The notes under the pieces were generated by a model, which was given only the letters and a program-made list of their open reading frames with translations, had not been told where the DNA came from and ran no database searches. A stretch of 64,000 bases of DNA from Flagellimonas amoyensis (lineage in GTDB: Bacteria; Bacteroidota; Bacteroidia; Flavobacteriales; Flavobacteriaceae), in NCBI RefSeq assembly GCF_003058265.1, contig NZ_QBUK01000009.1, positions 175,631-239,630 of the forward strand, read 5' to 3'. Numbering within the stretch: position 1 is the first letter of the stretch; each line of letters starts with the position of its first letter. Positions 7,833 through 15,934 of the stretch are shown piece after piece. The translations under genes and the position numbers were made by a program.

Positions 7833-7982
7833 TGTCAATTCGAGTGAAATTCCGGAGGAATTTTGCCTGCCTGCGGTAGGCAGGTATCTAGAATTCGTAG
7901 ATTCAGCGTAGCAAATCCGTTTTGGCCTTGGAATTCTGGTTCTCGATACGATTTTTCCAAAGAAAAATCACTCGAACTGACA
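7833..7982. repeat. Second intergenic repeat block with nested hairpins
   Basis: The outer arms GTCAATTCGAGTG (7833) and CACTCGAACTGAC (up to 7982) face each other. Inside is a small palindrome at 7866-7884 (CCTGCCT and AGGCAGG arms). A related outer element recurs at 12026-12127, indicating a dispersed repeat family. It ends 4 bp before the TonB-receptor stop and may serve as its transcription end. Confidence 0.5.
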
Positions 7983-7986
7983 TTAT

Positions 7987-10212
7987 TTAAAAAGTAACCG
8001 TGACCTTTCCTCTTAAATAGAACGGCGTTCCCGGTGTAAAATGGATTTCCTCAAAAGAAGTGGGTTCGTTGAACAAACGGCTTTCGGTGGCAAATTGGGT
8101 CTCGTTCCATTCCGTATCGAACAGGTTTTCCACAATCAACCCAAACGTCCAATTCTTCAGACTATAGTTGAGGGTGGCATCGGTGACCAAATAGCCTTCG
8201 GCCACGATGGAATTGTCCTCATTGGCCGGCCTGTCGTCAATATACCGATAATTGATTCCTCCGGAAAACCCTTGGTTGCCGCCCAAGGTGACCCCACCTG
8301 CCATGGTGAAATCTGGTGCCAAGGGGATATGATCTTCCCCATCGGCCTCCTCAGTGCTTCGGGCATGGGTATAATTGGCATCGGTATAGAGGTAAAGCCA
8401 ATCCAAAGGTTGGTATCGCGCCCCTACTTCAAGACCCATTCTGCGGGTCTTCCCGCTGGGCTCCACAATGGCCGCATCACCCACATACACAAACTCCTGA
8501 TCCAAGAACAAGGTCCACAAAGTGGCATTCAGCACCAATTTGTCCGCAGGTTTGATGATGGTCCCCAAATCCACACCATAGGCAGCGGGCAGGATATCCT
8601 CCCCATTGTTGGCCACCACCACCCGAGTGTCGTTGGAGTGAAAACCGATACCCGTCTTCAAGAAGAATTGTGTGTTTTCCGTGGGACTGTAAATGGTATT
8701 GAACTTGGGGCTGAAAGCTACCTTTTCCTCACTGCTGCTATCGTACAGCTCGCTCATCTTGTTGATGTAATCGAACCGGAAATAATCCAGACGAACAGCA
8801 GGTTCAAAGGTGAATTTTCCTGATTTGAAGGCTGCTCCGGCAAACGCGTAGCCGTTCATCTCGTCCACATCGCCATAGGCCATACGCTCCAGAAGTTCCT
8901 GCCGATTCAAGGTGTGGGACAATTGGTTGTCGTCCACATTATCGTACCGGAAACCAATCCCTGCATTGTATTTGAAATCCAACCCACCAAGACGGGCCGC
9001 ATTGTCTTGAAAAACGGTTCTGGCACCGGCCATCAATCGGTCTTCAAACTGTTTGATCTGATCTCCGTTCACCGGGTCTTCCAAGAAAAAGGTAAAATTG
9101 GAATAGAGCTCAAAATCGTAATGCGACACAAAGGCCATGGTATTGAGCGATTTGCCCGTACCCAAGTTCTTATTGTGGTTCAGGACGAAATTGGTCCTGC
9201 TGGTCTGGCCACCCTCAGTGTCGTCAATCGCCCCAAAACGACCAATCAGTCCTTGATCCACGGCACGTTGGGGTATTTGGCCAGATGCGTCCCACTTGCT
9301 GGAAAAATGCGAAGCGGTCAACAAGAGTTCCTGATCGCCGGGCAGGGCATATCGGTATCTTCCCAAAATGTTGATGCGATTGAAGTTCTGCGGTGACTCG
9401 AACGGACCATCCGTCAGATAGAGTTCGGAGGCCAGATACGCATTGCTGTTCTCGCTGTCCATTACATTGAGCATCCCCATGAACCTTCTGGTGCCAAACT
9501 GGCCCACTTCGGTGGACAGCATGCTCTTGTCCAAGCTCTTTCTCAGCTTCAGGTCCACATAACCGGCCGTATTGAAGTTCCCCTGTTCCACATAGTAAGG
9601 CCCTTTTCCAAAGTTGACATTCTCGATGGTCTCCGGGATCACAAAGTGAAGGTCGGCATAGCCTTGCCCGTGGGCATGCGAAACCATGTTCACTGGCATT
9701 CCGTCCACACTGATGGCCACATCGGTACCATGATCCACATCAAAGCCCCGCAAGAAGATCTGTTCGGCCTTACCCCCACCAGCATGTTGGCCGATGATCA
9801 AGCCTGGCACCTTTCTCAAAATCTCTTGGGAAGATTTCACGGGGTTGGTTTTCACATCCACATCCACTACCCTGCTCAGGGCATCCACTTCGGAAACCAA
9901 AACCACTTGCTCCAAGGAAATGGAACTTTCCTGAAGCACAATCGTCAATGGATTCTCAAGGTCGGATGCGCTCACCATTCGGGTCTGCGTGGCATATCCC
10001 AATCGTGAAAAATAAATGGTATCGTTCACCGAGGTCCTGTCCAGCACAAAATGCCCTGTTCCGTCGGTATGGCTGTGTTGGCCGCTGGTCTTATTGAAAA
10101 TCCCGGCATCTTCCAATGGGGAGCCTGCTTCGTCAACCAGTTTTCCCTTGATGTTTTGTGCGGCGGCAATGCCCATGAACAGCATGCACAATGCCGTCAT
10201 AAAATATTTCAT
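7987..10212 (-). CDS. TonB-dependent receptor, probably metal-related
   Basis: About 741 residues from ATG 10212, which gives a clean signal peptide (MKYFMTALCMLFMGIAAAQ); a further upstream in-frame start would add 25 residues before it. Residues 21-100 are a CarboxypepD_reg-like domain (IKGKLVDEAGSPLEDAGIF) and 105-240 a plug (SSQEILRKVPGLIIGQHAGGGKAEQIFLRGFDVDHGTD). The remainder is the 22-strand barrel ending in VTVTF. The plug has several histidines (VSHAHGQGYADLHFV). It imports a substrate with TonB energy. The small His-rich gene upstream and the His-containing plug make a metal ion or metal complex plausible, but this is inference. Confidence 0.85.
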   Translation of the reverse strand: MKYFMTALCMLFMGIAAAQNIKGKLVDEAGSPLEDAGIFNKTSGQHSHTDGTGHFVLDRTSVNDTIYFSRLGYATQTRMVSASDLENPLTIVLQESSISLEQVVLVSEVDALSRVVDVDVKTNPVKSSQEILRKVPGLIIGQHAGGGKAEQIFLRGFDVDHGTDVAISVDGMPVNMVSHAHGQGYADLHFVIPETIENVNFGKGPYYVEQGNFNTAGYVDLKLRKSLDKSMLSTEVGQFGTRRFMGMLNVMDSENSNAYLASELYLTDGPFESPQNFNRINILGRYRYALPGDQELLLTASHFSSKWDASGQIPQRAVDQGLIGRFGAIDDTEGGQTSRTNFVLNHNKNLGTGKSLNTMAFVSHYDFELYSNFTFFLEDPVNGDQIKQFEDRLMAGARTVFQDNAARLGGLDFKYNAGIGFRYDNVDDNQLSHTLNRQELLERMAYGDVDEMNGYAFAGAAFKSGKFTFEPAVRLDYFRFDYINKMSELYDSSSEEKVAFSPKFNTIYSPTENTQFFLKTGIGFHSNDTRVVVANNGEDILPAAYGVDLGTIIKPADKLVLNATLWTLFLDQEFVYVGDAAIVEPSGKTRRMGLEVGARYQPLDWLYLYTDANYTHARSTEEADGEDHIPLAPDFTMAGGVTLGGNQGFSGGINYRYIDDRPANEDNSIVAEGYLVTDATLNYSLKNWTFGLIVENLFDTEWNETQFATESRLFNEPTSFEEIHFTPGTPFYLRGKVTVTF

Positions 10213-10313
10213 GTCGTTGTATTTAAATTTGATTTGTATAAAAACTGCCTCTGTTAGGCACATCAGATAAGCCCACCTGAATGTCATGCCAAACGAGTTT
10301 CAGCATACATAAT

Positions 10314-10340
10314 GTGACCCTGAAACAAGTTCAGGGTGAC
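10314..10340. repeat. Short intergenic palindrome
   Basis: GTGACCCTGAA and TTCAGGGTGAC flank a 5-base loop (10 of 11 complementary). It lies in the 167-bp gap between the His-rich gene and the TonB receptor, both on the minus strand. This sequence type is a common dispersed palindrome; it may stabilise or end the upstream transcript. Confidence 0.5.
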
Positions 10341-10379
10341 GATTTCAGGACTTATCCGATAAATCCACTAAAAAATATT

Positions 10380-10826
10380 TCAACAGTATTGGGGAGGAGG
10401 TGTGGTCACGCCTTGGAACCACGAAAAGAAACTATTTGGGCGCACCCAATGGTCATTTGCCATTGCTGTTGGGACCATCTGAAATACTATCCCAACGTCA
10501 TCAACAAAGTGTTTGTCCAATTTGAGATGGATCTCATCCGAGGATTGTTGGTCATCCGGCTGGTTGGCCTCCAACAACGCTTTCAAGGCTTCCAGGGCTT
10601 CGTGGGAATGTCCGGCCATGGCTTCCAATGACGAGTAGTCCACTGCTTCATGCTCGGCAAAAAAGCCATGTTGGTGCGTTTTGGGACCCCAGAAATGTGA
10701 TACTTCGTGCATTCCTTCCAACAAAAGGCTGTTGAAAATCCCGAAGACATAAAAGGTACAGAGCAGGGCACATCCCATTTGGACAAGCCTAGATTTACGA
10801 TATGTTTTGGTCTCCTTCAAAAGCAA
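10380..10826 (-). CDS. Small His-rich protein with N-terminal membrane segment
   Basis: Up to 148 residues; the most upstream start is TTG 10826, with an alternative ATG at 10778. A hydrophobic segment (LVQMGCALLCTFYVFGIFNSLLL) is followed by a histidine-rich stretch (GMHEVSHFWGPKTHQHGFFAEHEA and GHSHEALEAL) and a tail ending PPPQYC. Small proteins with His clusters and a proline- and cysteine-containing C-terminus often precede metal-related TonB receptors in Bacteroidota. Function is unknown; periplasmic metal binding is a reasonable guess. It is upstream of and co-directional with the TonB receptor. Confidence 0.6.
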   Translation of the reverse strand: MLLKETKTYRKSRLVQMGCALLCTFYVFGIFNSLLLEGMHEVSHFWGPKTHQHGFFAEHEAVDYSSLEAMAGHSHEALEALKALLEANQPDDQQSSDEIHLKLDKHFVDDVGIVFQMVPTAMANDHWVRPNSFFSWFQGVTTPPPQYC

Positions 10827-10932
10827 TTGGCTATTGGTTTCAAATCTACTTACGAAAATTTAAAGTGGAGGGTTTTATTTTGGTTGTTTGTAACATTTGT
10901 CGGTTACATTTGTCTAACAGGAAAAGAAAACC

Positions 10933-11445
10933 ATGGACATCGTCTTGTTGATTTTGGGGTTTCTATTGATGCTGGTCGGCATCTTGGGCAGTTTTTTGCC
11001 CGTGTTGCCCGGTCCTCCCTTGAGTTGGGTTGGATTGCTGTTGCTCTATTTGACGAAAGCCGTACCCGACAACTGGTGGGTACTTGGCATCACCTTGGTG
11101 ATTACCCTGACCATCACCGTTTTGGACTATGTGATTCCGGCCATGGGCACCAAACGATTTGGAGGCACGAAAGCGGGCATGTGGGGTACGATCATTGGGT
11201 TGCTAGTTGCCATTTTTGTCCCTGTTTTTGGCCCATTCGGAATCATCATTTGGCCCTTTATCGGGGCGTTGGTGGGCGAATTGCTGAACAAGGCCAATCA
11301 AAAAACCGCCCTGAAGGCGGCTTTTGGTTCTTTTTTGGGTTTTTTGACAGGCACCTTTATGAAATTGGTGCTGACCATCGTCTACGCTATTTTCTACGTG
11401 TACATCGCCATAAAATATGCTGGCGAACTCTTTACGTTCAGTTAG
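10933..11445 (+). CDS. DUF456 family integral membrane protein
   Basis: A 170-residue protein with about five membrane helices. It begins DIVLLILGFLLMLVGILGSFLPVLPGPPLSWVGLLLLYL, the proline-glycine-rich DUF456 signature. It continues with FGGTKAGMWGTIIGLLVAIFVPVFGPFGIIIWPFIGALVGELL, a glycine-zipper-like repeat. The biochemical role of DUF456 proteins is unknown. It is a single-gene unit transcribed away from the His-rich gene and convergent with the nitroreductase gene, with which its 3' end overlaps by 4 bp. Confidence 0.88.
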   Translation: MDIVLLILGFLLMLVGILGSFLPVLPGPPLSWVGLLLLYLTKAVPDNWWVLGITLVITLTITVLDYVIPAMGTKRFGGTKAGMWGTIIGLLVAIFVPVFGPFGIIIWPFIGALVGELLNKANQKTALKAAFGSFLGFLTGTFMKLVLTIVYAIFYVYIAIKYAGELFTFS

Positions 11446-12002
11446 TCCAACCACTCCACTTTTTCAGCGATGGGTGTTCTTTCGGATGGAATCACCTCAC
11501 CATCAAAATAGCCCATATAGAAAAAGCCCAAACATTTTTCACCTTCGTTGAGGTCGAAGAATTCACCCATAAACTTGATGAGGCCGGGCGAAGACCAATA
11601 ACTGCCAATGCCCAACTCCGTGCAGCACAGCCACATATTTTGCACCGCCATGGCCGTTGCGGCAATTTCTTCCCACTCGGGCAGACTTTCTTTGGGATCC
11701 CGCTGCATGCAGATAGCGATGACCGCTGCGGAACGCGCAGGGTTCTCCTGTAATTTATTGATGGTGACCTGTTTTGGCTTGGGGTCCACTTCCTGATATT
11801 TTTCAGAAAGGAATACACCCATTTCATCCTTTTTTTGACCCGTCAACACCTTAAAACGCCAAGGCTCGGTTTTCTTGTGGGTCGGGGCCCAATTGGACGC
11901 TTCCAAAATTTTTTCCAACGTTTCTTTGGCTATGGGTTTATCGTTGTATTGAACAGGAAAAATACTTCTCCTTTTCGCTATAAGATCAAAAATCATACTC
12001 AT
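11442..12002 (-). CDS. Nitroreductase-family flavoprotein
   Basis: A 186-residue FMN-dependent nitroreductase-fold protein. The N-terminus FDLIAKRRSIFPVQYNDKPIAKETLEKILEASNWAPTHKKTEPWRFKVL holds the family's Arg-Arg-Ser phosphate contacts. The C-terminal half has the IGSYWSSPG and GEKCLGFFYMGYFDGE motifs. Relatives reduce nitroaromatics, quinones or other acceptors with NAD(P)H; the physiological substrate cannot be told. Its 3' end overlaps the DUF456 gene tail-to-tail. Confidence 0.88.
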   Translation of the reverse strand: MSMIFDLIAKRRSIFPVQYNDKPIAKETLEKILEASNWAPTHKKTEPWRFKVLTGQKKDEMGVFLSEKYQEVDPKPKQVTINKLQENPARSAAVIAICMQRDPKESLPEWEEIAATAMAVQNMWLCCTELGIGSYWSSPGLIKFMGEFFDLNEGEKCLGFFYMGYFDGEVIPSERTPIAEKVEWLD

Positions 12003-12025
12003 TAAAATTAGATAGTGAATAATAC

Positions 12026-12127
12026 GTCAGTTCGAGTTTTTCCTTTAGAAAAGTATCGAGAACCAAATTTGTCGGCTATTCTCGATACAATTTTCTTTGC
12101 TTCGCTTAAAAATCACTCGAATTGACA
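12026..12127. repeat. Intergenic nested inverted repeat
   Basis: Outer arms GTCAGTTCGAG (12026) and CTCGAATTGAC (to 12127) match at 10 of 11. Inner elements GTATCGAGAA and TTCTCGATAC also pair. It belongs to the same family as 7833-7982. It fills the 155-bp gap between the LysR-gene end and the nitroreductase start and likely forms a cruciform or terminator-like structure. Confidence 0.5.
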
Positions 12128-12157
12128 AATTCAAAGGTAGGCCCCAAAAAGATGTCA

Positions 12158-13045
12158 TCATAATTTCAAGAGCAAATCCATACAGTTTTTTAAGGCCGGA
12201 TTCCGATTGTCGGCTTTCCAGACCATGGACAATACCGCCCTTTGCCTGATCTGTTTCATCTCGATGAACTTTACCTCCATCTGGAACCCATGCTGCAATG
12301 TGGTAGGGACAATGGCAATACCCAATTTATTCTCCACCAACTTAAAAATGGTCTGCGCATGAACGGATTTATGCGACACTTTCGGCACAAAACCACTATC
12401 CTCACAAATGCTCAACACGGTATCGTAATACTCAGGGCTGTAATCTTGGGAGAAAAGAATAAAATCCTCGTTGACCAATTGGTCAATACTCTTAAAATTC
12501 TTCGCATCAATGGGATGATCTTGGGGCAACACCAATGAAAACGTATCCTCAAAAACAGGTTTCACTTCCAAGCCTTTGGGTACTCGCGACATCCGCACAA
12601 AACCCAGATCCAAACGATCGGAAAGGATGGCATTGATCTGTGCACGATTCGACAATTCTTCCAAAGTAGTGTGCACCAAGGGATATTTTTCCTTCAAACC
12701 CACCAAAAGTTCAGGGACCACATTTTGCATGGCCGATCCCAAAAATCCGATCCGGACCTCGCCCATATGACCGTGCCCGATCAGTTTCAATTGCTTTTTG
12801 GTCTGGTCAAGATGGTTCAGGATGAATTCCACCTCCTTTTTCAGAAACTCGCCGGCCGGGGTCAATCGCACCTTCTTTTTATCCCTTACAAAAAGTTGAG
12901 TTTCCAAGATTTCTTCCATCTGTTTGATTTGGGTACTCAGTCCCGGCTGAGAAATGAAGAGCTTTTCTGCCGCTTTTCTATAGTGCAATTCTTCGGCCAC
13001 GGCCAAAAAGTAGATGAAATGCCGGAGTTCTATTTGATAATTCAT
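12158..13045 (-). CDS. LysR-family regulator, likely of the hut operon
   Basis: A 295-residue LysR-type regulator starting at ATG 13045 (MNYQIELRHFIYFLAVAEELHYRKAAEKLFISQPGLSTQIKQMEEIL). An upstream in-frame extension exists but would run into the hutH promoter and lacks family similarity. Residues 1-65 are the winged helix; 90-290 are the inducer-binding domain (VRIGFLGSAMQNVVPELL). It is divergent from hutH with a 75-bp gap, so it probably controls the histidine-degradation operon, perhaps with histidine or urocanate as inducer. An inverted repeat overlaps its start codon. Confidence 0.87.
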   Translation of the reverse strand: MNYQIELRHFIYFLAVAEELHYRKAAEKLFISQPGLSTQIKQMEEILETQLFVRDKKKVRLTPAGEFLKKEVEFILNHLDQTKKQLKLIGHGHMGEVRIGFLGSAMQNVVPELLVGLKEKYPLVHTTLEELSNRAQINAILSDRLDLGFVRMSRVPKGLEVKPVFEDTFSLVLPQDHPIDAKNFKSIDQLVNEDFILFSQDYSPEYYDTVLSICEDSGFVPKVSHKSVHAQTIFKLVENKLGIAIVPTTLQHGFQMEVKFIEMKQIRQRAVLSMVWKADNRNPALKNCMDLLLKL

Positions 13046-13073
13046 ACTTATTAAATAATACAAAAATAAGTAT
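13044..13073. promoter_or_regulatory. Inverted repeat, probable LysR binding site
   Basis: Perfect 9-bp arms ATACTTATT (13044-13052) and AATAAGTAT (13065-13073) are separated by 12 bp in the gap between the LysR gene and hutH. One arm overlaps the LysR start codon. The geometry fits a LysR-type binding dyad used for autoregulation and divergent activation. Confidence 0.6.
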
Positions 13074-13120
13074 TGGCAATTATCATACGCAAGTGCTAAT
13101 TTTATATCAAAAGATAGTCC

Positions 13121-14698
13121 ATGTCGCACATCAAGACATTTCAATATGGTGAAGACCACCTGACCGCAGGTTTGGCCCTTGGTCTGGCAGGCGGTACTGT
13201 AAAAGGAATTTTATCCGACACCTGCCTCAAAAAAGTCAATGCCAGTCACCAAAGGGTACAACGCATTGTGGAAAAAGGCCATATCGTTTATGGTATCAAC
13301 ACGGGTTTCGGCCCCTTATGCAATACCAAAATTTCGAAGCAGGACACCAAAATCCTTCAATCCAACATACTACAGAGTCATAGTGTTGGGGTGGGCACGC
13401 CCATTGCCAAACAGTTGGCCAAGATCATGCTGATCTTAAAAATCCATGCTTTGGCCAAAGGCTTTTCGGGTATTGCAGAAACTACTTTGCAACGGATGCT
13501 TTGGCATTTGGAACATGATGCCATTCCAGTGGTTCCCAGTCAGGGTTCCGTAGGCGCTTCGGGTGACTTGGCACCGCTGTCCCACTTGTTCCTCCCATTG
13601 ATAGGTTTGGGTAAAGTGGAATACCAAGGAAAGACCATCACCACCCAAGAGCTTTTCCAAAAAACCGGATTACATCCTTTGGAACTGGGACCCAAAGAAG
13701 GTTTGGCCTTGATCAACGGCACACAATTTATAGCCGCCCATGGGGTGCTTGTGCTTCATAAATTACAGCATTGCCTCAAACATGCTGACATCATCGGGAC
13801 CATGATGATCGAGGGACTTCAAGGATCTTTGAAACCGTTTCATGAGGAATTGCACCAACTCCGTCCTTTTAAAGGCAACCAACATGTAGCGGGTAGAATC
13901 CGAACCCTACTACAAGGTTCCGAAATCTTGGAAGACCATATCGACTGTGAAAGGGTACAGGACCCCTACTCCCTTCGTTGCATTCCGCAGGTGCACGGAG
14001 CCTCACGAAATACGTGGTTGCATCTGAAGGAATTATTGGAAATCGAACTTAATTCCGTAACCGACAACCCTGTCATCATTGATGACGAACTCACCATCAG
14101 CGGTGGAAATTTTCACGGTCAGCCTTTGGCGATGGCTTTGGATTATGCCGCTTTGGCCGCATCGGAAATCGGGAATATTTCAGACCGACGCATTTACCTG
14201 GCGCTGGAAGGTAACAGCCCAGGGGTTCCCAAATTGTTGATGAAGGACACTGGGATCAATTCGGGCTATATGATTTTGCAATACACTACAGCCGCCTTGG
14301 CCAGTGAAAATAAGAGCCTTTGTTTCCCTGCCAGTGCCGATAGCATTCCTACTTCATTAGGACAAGAGGACCATGTGAGCATGGGTTCCATTAGCGGACG
14401 GAAAGCTTTGCAAATAATTGAAAACGTGGAGAAAATATTGGCCATTGAACTCTTGACAGCGGCTCAAGCCTTCGAGTACCGAAAACCTTTAAAATCAGGA
14501 ATCGTTCTGGACGAAATCCATACCTTCCTAAGGACCAAAGTAGCGTTTGCCGAGCACGACAGGGTATTTGCTGATGATATCGAGAAAGGAATCGAGATCA
14601 TTCAAAACAACGACATTATTCATTTGGTGGAGGATGTAATGCAGGAAAAAAACCTGCATTGGAACACGCCCCACCTAGAAGCATTTGAAAACTACTAG
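13121..14698 (+). CDS. hutH: Histidine ammonia-lyase
   Basis: A 525-residue enzyme of the aromatic amino-acid lyase family that converts histidine to urocanate and ammonia. The MIO cofactor tripeptide Ala-Ser-Gly is in GSVGASGDLAPLSH (near residue 146). Other signatures are YGINTGFG, FIAAHGVLVLHK, ERVQDPYSLRCIPQVHG and NSVTDNPVI. First gene of a four-gene hut operon in pathway order H-I-U-G, with a 1-bp gap to hutI. The length is slightly above the usual 500-510. The divergent LysR gene is the likely regulator. Confidence 0.96.
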   Translation: MSHIKTFQYGEDHLTAGLALGLAGGTVKGILSDTCLKKVNASHQRVQRIVEKGHIVYGINTGFGPLCNTKISKQDTKILQSNILQSHSVGVGTPIAKQLAKIMLILKIHALAKGFSGIAETTLQRMLWHLEHDAIPVVPSQGSVGASGDLAPLSHLFLPLIGLGKVEYQGKTITTQELFQKTGLHPLELGPKEGLALINGTQFIAAHGVLVLHKLQHCLKHADIIGTMMIEGLQGSLKPFHEELHQLRPFKGNQHVAGRIRTLLQGSEILEDHIDCERVQDPYSLRCIPQVHGASRNTWLHLKELLEIELNSVTDNPVIIDDELTISGGNFHGQPLAMALDYAALAASEIGNISDRRIYLALEGNSPGVPKLLMKDTGINSGYMILQYTTAALASENKSLCFPASADSIPTSLGQEDHVSMGSISGRKALQIIENVEKILAIELLTAAQAFEYRKPLKSGIVLDEIHTFLRTKVAFAEHDRVFADDIEKGIEIIQNNDIIHLVEDVMQEKNLHWNTPHLEAFENY

Positions 14699-14699
14699 C

Positions 14700-15932
14700 A
14701 TGAAACCATTATTGATCGGACCCTTTTCCCAATTATTGCCCATGACAGGTTTGCCCTTGAAAGGAGCTTTGAAAGACGAGCAATTGCCCATCATTGAAAA
14801 CGGGGGTATTGTGGTTTCCGAAGGAAAAATCGTGGCCATTGGCATTTTTGATGACTTGAAATCAAACGAAGTCGACATCCATCACATTGAGGGCAAGACC
14901 GTTTGCCTCCCCGGATTTGTAGACTCCCATACCCACATCTGTTTTGCTGGCAGTCGCGCTCGGGACTATGCCTACCGAAATGCAGGAAAGTCCTATTTGG
15001 AAATTGCCAAGGCCGGCGGGGGCATTTGGGACACGGTGACCCAGACGCGAAAAGCAACCCAAGAGGAATTGGTTGCTGGAATCGTTTCCAGAAGCAAAAC
15101 GCACCTTCGAAATGGCGTCACCACCATTGAGGTGAAAAGTGGTTATGGTCTTTCTGTGGATGAAGAACTGAAAATGCTTCGAGCCATTAAACTGGCTAAT
15201 GAAAAAGTAGCGGCCACCTTGATGCCGACTTGTTTGGCGGCTCATATGAAACCCAAAGACTGGAATCTTCAGAGCGAATATCTTGAAGAAATAAGCACGA
15301 CCCTTTTTCCCATCCTAAAAGCCGAAAACCTAACCCATCGCATCGATGCATTTGTGGAGGAAAGTGCCTTTTCCCCAGAAGAAATCAAACCCTATTTCCA
15401 AAAAGCAAAAGCTATGGGATTTGACATTACTGTACATGCCGACCAATTCACCACTGGCGGAAGTCAAGTTGCGGTTGAGTTTAGGGCCGTGAGTGCCGAC
15501 CATTTGGAAGCTAGTACCGAAAAGGAAATACAGCTTTTGGCAAAAAGCAATACCATCGCCACGGCATTACCCGGCGCTTCGCTTGGTCTGGGTTGTGCCT
15601 ACACCCCGGCCCGAAGAATTTTGGATGCCGGCGGGGCATTGTCCATCGCCAGTGACCACAATCCTGGTTCTGCTCCGATGGGCGACCTGTTGACTCAAGC
15701 CAGCATTTTGGGCGCGTTCGAAAAACTGTCCAACACCGAAGTATTAGCTGGTATCACATTTAGGGCCGCGGCAGCATTGCGCTTGACCGACAGGGGAAAA
15801 TTGGAACCTGGAAACTGGGCCGATTTCGCCATTTTCCCAACGGATAATTACCAAGAAATCACTTATTACCAAGGGCAAATGAAACCCGGTGAAGTCTGGA
15901 AAAAAGGAGAACCCATCCATCAAAACGATTGA
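14700..15932 (+). CDS. hutI: Imidazolonepropionase
   Basis: About 410 residues from ATG 14700, which lies 1 bp after the hutH stop; a TTG six codons in front would overlap hutH and is less likely. It is an amidohydrolase-fold metalloenzyme with metal ligands in DSHTHICFAGSR, in TVHADQF and in ASDHNPGSAP. It hydrolyses 4-imidazolone-5-propanoate to N-formimidoyl-glutamate, the third step of histidine breakdown. The next gene hutU starts 2 bp after the stop. Confidence 0.96.
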   Translation: MKPLLIGPFSQLLPMTGLPLKGALKDEQLPIIENGGIVVSEGKIVAIGIFDDLKSNEVDIHHIEGKTVCLPGFVDSHTHICFAGSRARDYAYRNAGKSYLEIAKAGGGIWDTVTQTRKATQEELVAGIVSRSKTHLRNGVTTIEVKSGYGLSVDEELKMLRAIKLANEKVAATLMPTCLAAHMKPKDWNLQSEYLEEISTTLFPILKAENLTHRIDAFVEESAFSPEEIKPYFQKAKAMGFDITVHADQFTTGGSQVAVEFRAVSADHLEASTEKEIQLLAKSNTIATALPGASLGLGCAYTPARRILDAGGALSIASDHNPGSAPMGDLLTQASILGAFEKLSNTEVLAGITFRAAAALRLTDRGKLEPGNWADFAIFPTDNYQEITYYQGQMKPGEVWKKGEPIHQND

Positions 15933-15934
15933 GC

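Noticed and set aside
9646..10008. Histidine-rich plus-strand ORF opposite the TonB receptor
   Set aside because: The histidines result from reverse reading of the receptor plug codons; no start context or family support.
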